Shown here: piece by piece, positions 60,230 through 64,000 of the stretch
Position numbering within the stretch: position 1 is the stretch's first letter
How the letters are laid out: each line of letters begins with the position of its first letter
Assembly (NCBI RefSeq): GCF_003937945.1
Contig: NZ_RSEC01000058.1
Span: 620,001-684,000 of the forward strand
Direction of reading: 5' to 3'
DNA from: Amycolatopsis eburnea
GTDB lineage: Bacteria; Actinomycetota; Actinomycetes; Mycobacteriales; Pseudonocardiaceae
DNA: 64,000 bases
Notes under the pieces: model-generated
Database searches by the model: none
Told to the model about the DNA's origin: nothing
Seen by the model: only the letters and a program-made list of their open reading frames with translations
Program-made: the position numbers and the translations under genes

Positions 60230-61040
60230 CGTCCTGGTCGTCGGCGGCACCGGCACCACCGGCCGCCGGGTCGTCGCGGGGCTGCGCGCGAACGGCGTCG
60301 CGGCGCGCGCGGCCACTCGCAAGCCCGGCGAGGCCGGTCAGGTCCGGTTCGACTGGGCCGACCGCACCACCCACGCCGGCGCGCTGCGCGGCGCGTCCGC
60401 CGTCTACCTGGTCGCGCCGATCGGCGAGGCCGCGCCGGCGGGGCTGGTGGCGCCGTTCGTGGCGGACGCGCTCGAGGCCGGGGTCCGCCGGATCGTGCTG
60501 CTCAGCTCGTCCGCCGTCACCGACGACACCCCCGGCCTCGGCGAGCTGCCGCGGCTGGTGCGGACGGCGCCGGAGTGGGCCGTGCTGCGGCCGTCGTGGT
60601 TCATGCAGAACTTCACCGGCGAGCACCTGGTGGCACAGGGCGTGCGGAACGGCGAGGTCGTCACCGCCACCGGGGACGGCCGGGTCGCGTTCGTCGACGC
60701 CGCCGACATCGCGGCGGTCGCCGTCCGCGCGCTGACCGACGCCGAACCGCACAACACCGAACACGTGCTGACCGGCCCTGGTGCTTTGAGCTATTCCGAA
60801 GCCACATCGATCATCGCCGCCCGCACCGGCCGCCCGGTGCGCCACCGCGCGGTCGGCACGGCCGAGTTCGCGGCGCACCTGACCGCGTCCGGCATCCCCG
60901 CCGGCTTCGCGCGCGTGCTCGCCGCGCTCGACGAGGACATCCGCCGTGGCACCGAAGACCGCGTAACGCCCGTCGTCGAGCGGGTCACCGGGCGGCCCGC
61001 CCGGTCGTTCGAAACCTTCGTGGAGGAAGAGATCCGATGA
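60222..61040 (+). CDS. NmrA/SDR-type NAD(P)-binding protein
   Basis: A 272-residue atypical short-chain dehydrogenase. The N-terminal dinucleotide loop is VLVVGGTGTTGRRVVAGL, followed by RFDWADRTTHAGALRGASAV. PSWFMQNFTGEHLVAQGVRN is the NmrA-type substrate segment. It lacks the YxxxK pair, so it may be a sensor or a quinone reductase of the QOR2/azoreductase-like group. It is coupled upstream and downstream by overlaps. Confidence 0.82.
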   Translation: MADVLVVGGTGTTGRRVVAGLRANGVAARAATRKPGEAGQVRFDWADRTTHAGALRGASAVYLVAPIGEAAPAGLVAPFVADALEAGVRRIVLLSSSAVTDDTPGLGELPRLVRTAPEWAVLRPSWFMQNFTGEHLVAQGVRNGEVVTATGDGRVAFVDAADIAAVAVRALTDAEPHNTEHVLTGPGALSYSEATSIIAARTGRPVRHRAVGTAEFAAHLTASGIPAGFARVLAALDEDIRRGTEDRVTPVVERVTGRPARSFETFVEEEIR

Positions 61041-62227
61041 AGCAGCTCATGTTCGAAGAAGACGCGCAGTTCTGGTTCGAGACCCTGCGCCTGTTCGGCC
61101 ACGCGTCCTACGGCGGCTCGGACTTCGGCGAGGTCCTGGCGGCGGCGTCGACGGTCAAGCCCGGTGACTACGACAGCTGGCACGACGCCTACCGCGGCCT
61201 GGCCGACCGCCTGTACGCCGAAGCGGCCGACGCGAGCCCGGTGACCGCGCGCGACCTGCTGCTGCGCGCGTCGACGTACTACTTCTCGTCGGAGTTCTTC
61301 CTGCACGGCGACCCGGCGGACCCGCGCATCGCGGCGGCCTACGACCGCAGCGTCGAGTGCTTCCGGCGGGCCGCCGTCGCCGAACCGGTCGAAATCCCCT
61401 ACGAGGGAACGGTTCTGCGCGGTTATTTCTACCGCGCGCCGGGCGACGGCCCGAAGCCGCTGCTGCTGATGCACAGCGGTTTCGACGGCAGCGCCGAGGA
61501 GTGCCACTTCATGGGCGCGGCGGGCGGCGCCGAGCGCGGCTACCACGTGCTGACCTTCGACGGCCCGGGCCAGCCGAGCGCGATCCGGGACGGCGGCCTG
61601 GTGTTCCGGCCGGACTGGGAACACGTCGTCACGCCGGTGCTGGACTTCGCCCTCGGCCTCGACGGCGTCGATCCGGACCGCGTCGCACTGCTGGGCGTCA
61701 GCCTCGGCGGCGTACTGGCCCCGCGCGCGGCGGCGTTCGAACACCGCCTGGCGGCGGTCGTCGCGGTGGACGGCGTGTACGACGCGGGTGCGGCCGTGGT
61801 CGGCGCCCTGCCCTGGGACCGCGCGGAGATCGTCCGCCGGGCGAACGCCGCGGAAGACCCGGAGTTCGACGCCTTGCTCGCCGCCGGCCGCGAGGCGAAC
61901 CCGACCCTGCGCTGGGCCTGCGACCACGGCCGCTACGTCCTGGGCGCGGCGACCGACCGCGAGTTCGTCGCGAAGTTCCTGGAGTACACGCTGGAGGGCG
62001 GCGTCGCGGAGAAGATCACCTGCCCGGTGCTGGTCTGCGAAGCGGCGGACGACCTGTTCTTCGGCGGCGAGCGGGAGACCGAGCCGCGCCGGCTGTACGC
62101 GCACCTGAACGCGCCGAAGACGCTGCTGACGTTCACCGCCGAGGAGGGCGCGGACGCGCACTGCCACGTCGGCGCCCAGCGCCTGGCGACCGGCCGGATC
62201 TACGACTGGCTGGACCGGACGCTCTAG
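61037..62227 (+). CDS. alpha/beta hydrolase (DHPON hydrolase/dipeptidyl-peptidase-like)
   Basis: A 396-residue protein. A helical N-terminal cap (about 1-120) precedes the hydrolase core with PLLLMHSGFDGSAEE (oxyanion loop), nucleophile Ser in LLGVSLGGVLAPRAA, Asp in VCEAADDLFF and His in ADAHCHVGAQRL. The build resembles 2,6-dihydropseudooxynicotine hydrolase and frsA-like enzymes that cleave C-C or ester bonds. Last gene of the cluster; the ATGA overlap shows coupling. Confidence 0.83.
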   Translation: MKQLMFEEDAQFWFETLRLFGHASYGGSDFGEVLAAASTVKPGDYDSWHDAYRGLADRLYAEAADASPVTARDLLLRASTYYFSSEFFLHGDPADPRIAAAYDRSVECFRRAAVAEPVEIPYEGTVLRGYFYRAPGDGPKPLLLMHSGFDGSAEECHFMGAAGGAERGYHVLTFDGPGQPSAIRDGGLVFRPDWEHVVTPVLDFALGLDGVDPDRVALLGVSLGGVLAPRAAAFEHRLAAVVAVDGVYDAGAAVVGALPWDRAEIVRRANAAEDPEFDALLAAGREANPTLRWACDHGRYVLGAATDREFVAKFLEYTLEGGVAEKITCPVLVCEAADDLFFGGERETEPRRLYAHLNAPKTLLTFTAEEGADAHCHVGAQRLATGRIYDWLDRTL

Positions 62228-62847
62228 CCTTCGAGCGCGAGCGCGGCCCCGAAGCCGACGAGCGCGGTGCCGGTGACGCCGTCGAGGGCGCGGCGGACCC
62301 GGCGCCGCTGCAGCCAGCCGCGGACGCGGTGGACGAAGAACAGCAGCAGCACCTGCCACACCAGTCCCAGCGCCGCGACCGTGTACGCCAGCAGCAGCGA
62401 ATCGGCGAAGGTCGACGACGGGGTCAGGAACTGCGGCAGCACCGACAGGTACAGCACGATCACCTTGGGGTTGGTGATGTTGGAGAGGAACCCCTCGCGG
62501 AACCGGCGGCCGCGGGAGGCGCGGGCGCGGCGGACGTCGTCCAGCGCCGCGTAGTCACCGCGCCAGGCGCCGCGCAGGGCCTGGACGCCCAGGAAGACCA
62601 GGTAGGCCGCGCCGAGCCACTTCACCGTTTCGAACACCGGCTGGGAGCGGGTGAGCACCGCGCCCAGGCCGAGGGCCGCCGCGGTGCCCTGGAGGAAGTT
62701 CGCGGCCGTGATGCCGCCGCACGCCCACGCGCCGCCGCGCGCGCCGCCGGTCAACGCGTTCTTCAGCACGACCATCGTGTCCGGCCCCGGCATCATCGCC
62801 AGGAACGCCATCATCGCGGCGAACCCCGCGTACGTGCTCAGGGACAT
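62224..62847 (-). CDS. LysE/RhtB-family exporter
   Basis: A 207-residue protein of six helices: MMPGPDTMVVLKNALTGGAR and FREGFLSNITNPKVIVLYLS are family signatures. It probably exports amino acids. The ATG overlaps the stop of a close paralogue directly upstream, so it is a tandem duplicate. Confidence 0.87.
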   Translation of the reverse strand: MSLSTYAGFAAMMAFLAMMPGPDTMVVLKNALTGGARGGAWACGGITAANFLQGTAAALGLGAVLTRSQPVFETVKWLGAAYLVFLGVQALRGAWRGDYAALDDVRRARASRGRRFREGFLSNITNPKVIVLYLSVLPQFLTPSSTFADSLLLAYTVAALGLVWQVLLLFFVHRVRGWLQRRRVRRALDGVTGTALVGFGAALALEG

Positions 62848-63473
62848 CAGGACTCCAGTGCGAGTGCGGCTCCGAAGCCGAGCAGCGCGGTGCCGGTGAC
62901 GCCGTCCAGCGTACGGCGGACCCGGCGGCGCGCGAGCCACGCCCGCACGCGGTGCACGAACGCCAGCAGCACCAGGAGCCAGACCACGCCGAGCACCGCG
63001 ACGGTGTAGGCCAGCGCCAGCGCGTCCCACGTCGTCGTGCGCACCGGGTCGAGGAACTGCGGCAGCACGGACAGGTACAGCACCAGCACCTTCGGGTTGG
63101 TGATGTTGGAGAGGAAGCCTTCGCGGAACCGCCGGAAGCCGCCGCCCTTGCGGCGCTGCGCCTGCTCCACGACGTCGTAGTTGCCGCGCCACGCCCCGCG
63201 CAGCGCCTGGAAGCCGAGGAAGACGAGGTAGGCCGCGCCGGCCCACTTCAGCGCGAGGAACACCGGCTGCGACCGCGCGATGAGGACGCCGAGCCCGAGC
63301 GCCGCGGCGCTGCCCTGCACGGCGTTGCCGGTGAAGATGCCGAGCGAAGCGAGCAGCCCGCCGCGGAACCCGCCGGACAGCGCGTTCTTCAGCATCACCA
63401 TCGTGTCGGGCCCCGGCGCGAGCACGATCAGGACCACGATGACCAGGTAAGACCCGTACACACTCCACGTCAC
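62847..63473 (-). CDS. LysE/RhtB-family exporter (tandem paralogue)
   Basis: A 208-residue paralogue of the downstream gene: VLAPGPDTMVMLKNALSGGF and FREGFLSNITNPKVLVLYLS. The GTG at 63473 lies exactly 7 nt after TAGCGT; the frame remains open to 63524, but without homology. The two genes may form a heteromeric or redundant exporter. Confidence 0.86.
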   Translation of the reverse strand: MTWSVYGSYLVIVVLIVLAPGPDTMVMLKNALSGGFRGGLLASLGIFTGNAVQGSAAALGLGVLIARSQPVFLALKWAGAAYLVFLGFQALRGAWRGNYDVVEQAQRRKGGGFRRFREGFLSNITNPKVLVLYLSVLPQFLDPVRTTTWDALALAYTVAVLGVVWLLVLLAFVHRVRAWLARRRVRRTLDGVTGTALLGFGAALALES

Positions 63474-63617
63474 GGGCGCCACGCTAATCGACGGGAACGC
63501 CCTGGTCTCGCGGATTTCCGTCACAGCGCCGGTGCTCCGCGCGATCGACCGTCCACGCAGGGTGCGCGGCGCGCTCGAGGCTCGGCGGGAGGGGTCCCGG
63601 CGGAGTAGTGTTCGGCC

Positions 63618-64000
63618 ATGTCAGCAGGGGAAATCGAGCTTCTGCCCGGTGAGCGCGTGCTCTGGGCGGGAGAACCGGTCCAGCGCCCGCTCTACGTCGC
63701 CGCGGACGGGGTGGTCGCCCCTGCCGGGCTCGTCGTCACCGCCGCCGCGGTCTGGTTCCTGCTCACCCAGCGGCCGTCCGGTGCCACCGCGGTCGTGGCC
63801 GTGGTCGTGCTGGCCCTCGGGCTCTACGGCGCGGTCGGCCGCTCCCTCGTCCGCTACCTCGCGCTCGGCCGGACGACGTACGCGGTGACCGACAGCCGGA
63901 TCATCGCGCGCTCGGGCCTGTTCCGGCAGAAGGAGCGCGCCAGCGAACTGGCCGGCCTGGCGGCGCCGGTCCTCAAGCCCGGACCGTCGCGCACCGGCAC
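63618..64000 (+). CDS. PH-domain-like membrane protein, N-terminal part
   Basis: 127 residues are visible before the window ends. A short acidic start (MSAGEIELLPGERVLWAGEP) is followed by two membrane helices (about 36-75) and the beginning of a bacterial PH-like domain (GRTTYAVTDSRIIARSGLF). TAGTGT lies 6 nt before the ATG, again leaderless. Function unknown. Confidence 0.7.
   Translation, partial: MSAGEIELLPGERVLWAGEPVQRPLYVAADGVVAPAGLVVTAAAVWFLLTQRPSGATAVVAVVVLALGLYGAVGRSLVRYLALGRTTYAVTDSRIIARSGLFRQKERASELAGLAAPVLKPGPSRTG

Noticed and set aside
1..64000. CRISPR array, rRNA operon, insertion sequence with transposase, or biosynthetic gene cluster
   Set aside because: I saw no regularly spaced repeats, rRNA sequence, transposase motifs or multi-domain synthases. 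The FabH start alone is not enough to call a cluster.

Overview
This is a high-GC actinobacterial chromosome segment. The best fit is a member of the Pseudonocardiales, probably Amycolatopsis or a close relative. That rests on three things: GTG starts and possible leaderless genes are frequent; the gene order from argS to murA matches the block known in Mycobacterium tuberculosis (argS-lysA-hom-thrC-thrB-rho-rpmE-prfA-prmC-sua5-wecA-atpIBEFHAGDC-DUF2550-pduO-murA); and several intergenic palindromes of an Amycolatopsis-like style are present. The genus call is an inference from memory of such genomes, not from a search.

Layout. 1-3.0 kb: start of a FabH-like ketosynthase gene, a SigK/RskA-type sigma/anti-sigma pair, and two STAS-domain proteins flanking a sigma-like protein. 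3.1-20.4 kb: an accessory region with a gene remnant, a phosphotransferase gene, several helix-turn-helix/TPR regulators, a SLOG-like nucleotide-binding protein, an unfamiliar 624-residue protein with a PD-(D/E)XK-like C-terminal part, a DUF218 protein, an MFS-GGDEF fusion, an A24 prepilin peptidase and a truncated Tad-like secretion locus (lipoprotein, secreted protein, SAF protein, CpaE-like ATPase). The last ORF of that locus joins the N-terminus of a CpaF-like ATPase to the C-terminal half of a tyrosine recombinase. It lies 129 bp from the 3' end of a tRNA-Arg(CCG) gene, which suggests the right-hand scar of an integrated element.

20.6-25.7 kb: epoxide hydrolase, cation diffusion facilitator, MFS transporter and two membrane-anchored DUF305/DUF3105 proteins. 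25.8-58.5 kb: the conserved core. It covers arginyl-tRNA synthesis, lysine and threonine biosynthesis, transcription termination, release factor and its methylase, tRNA threonylcarbamoylation, the first cell-wall linker step, the complete F1Fo ATP synthase, and murA. The block is interrupted between prfA and prmC by a three-gene Gtr-type glycosylation cassette plus VOC, F420-type oxidoreductase and MerR genes, and between prmC and sua5 by a secreted M6 metalloprotease. An extra, divergent EPSP-synthase-family gene sits between the ATP synthase genes and murA.

58.5-64 kb: a Uma2-type nuclease-fold protein, a TetR-controlled three-gene cluster (SnoaL-like, NmrA-like, alpha/beta hydrolase) with two identical operator cores, two tandem LysE-type exporters and the start of a PH-domain membrane protein.

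Regulation seen directly: at least nine genes have a TANNNT-like hexamer 6-8 nt before the start codon and no ribosome binding site, as expected of leaderless mRNAs. Perfect hairpins lie after rho, rpmE, prmC and the epoxide hydrolase gene, and a pair of mutually exclusive hairpins lies between thrC and thrB.
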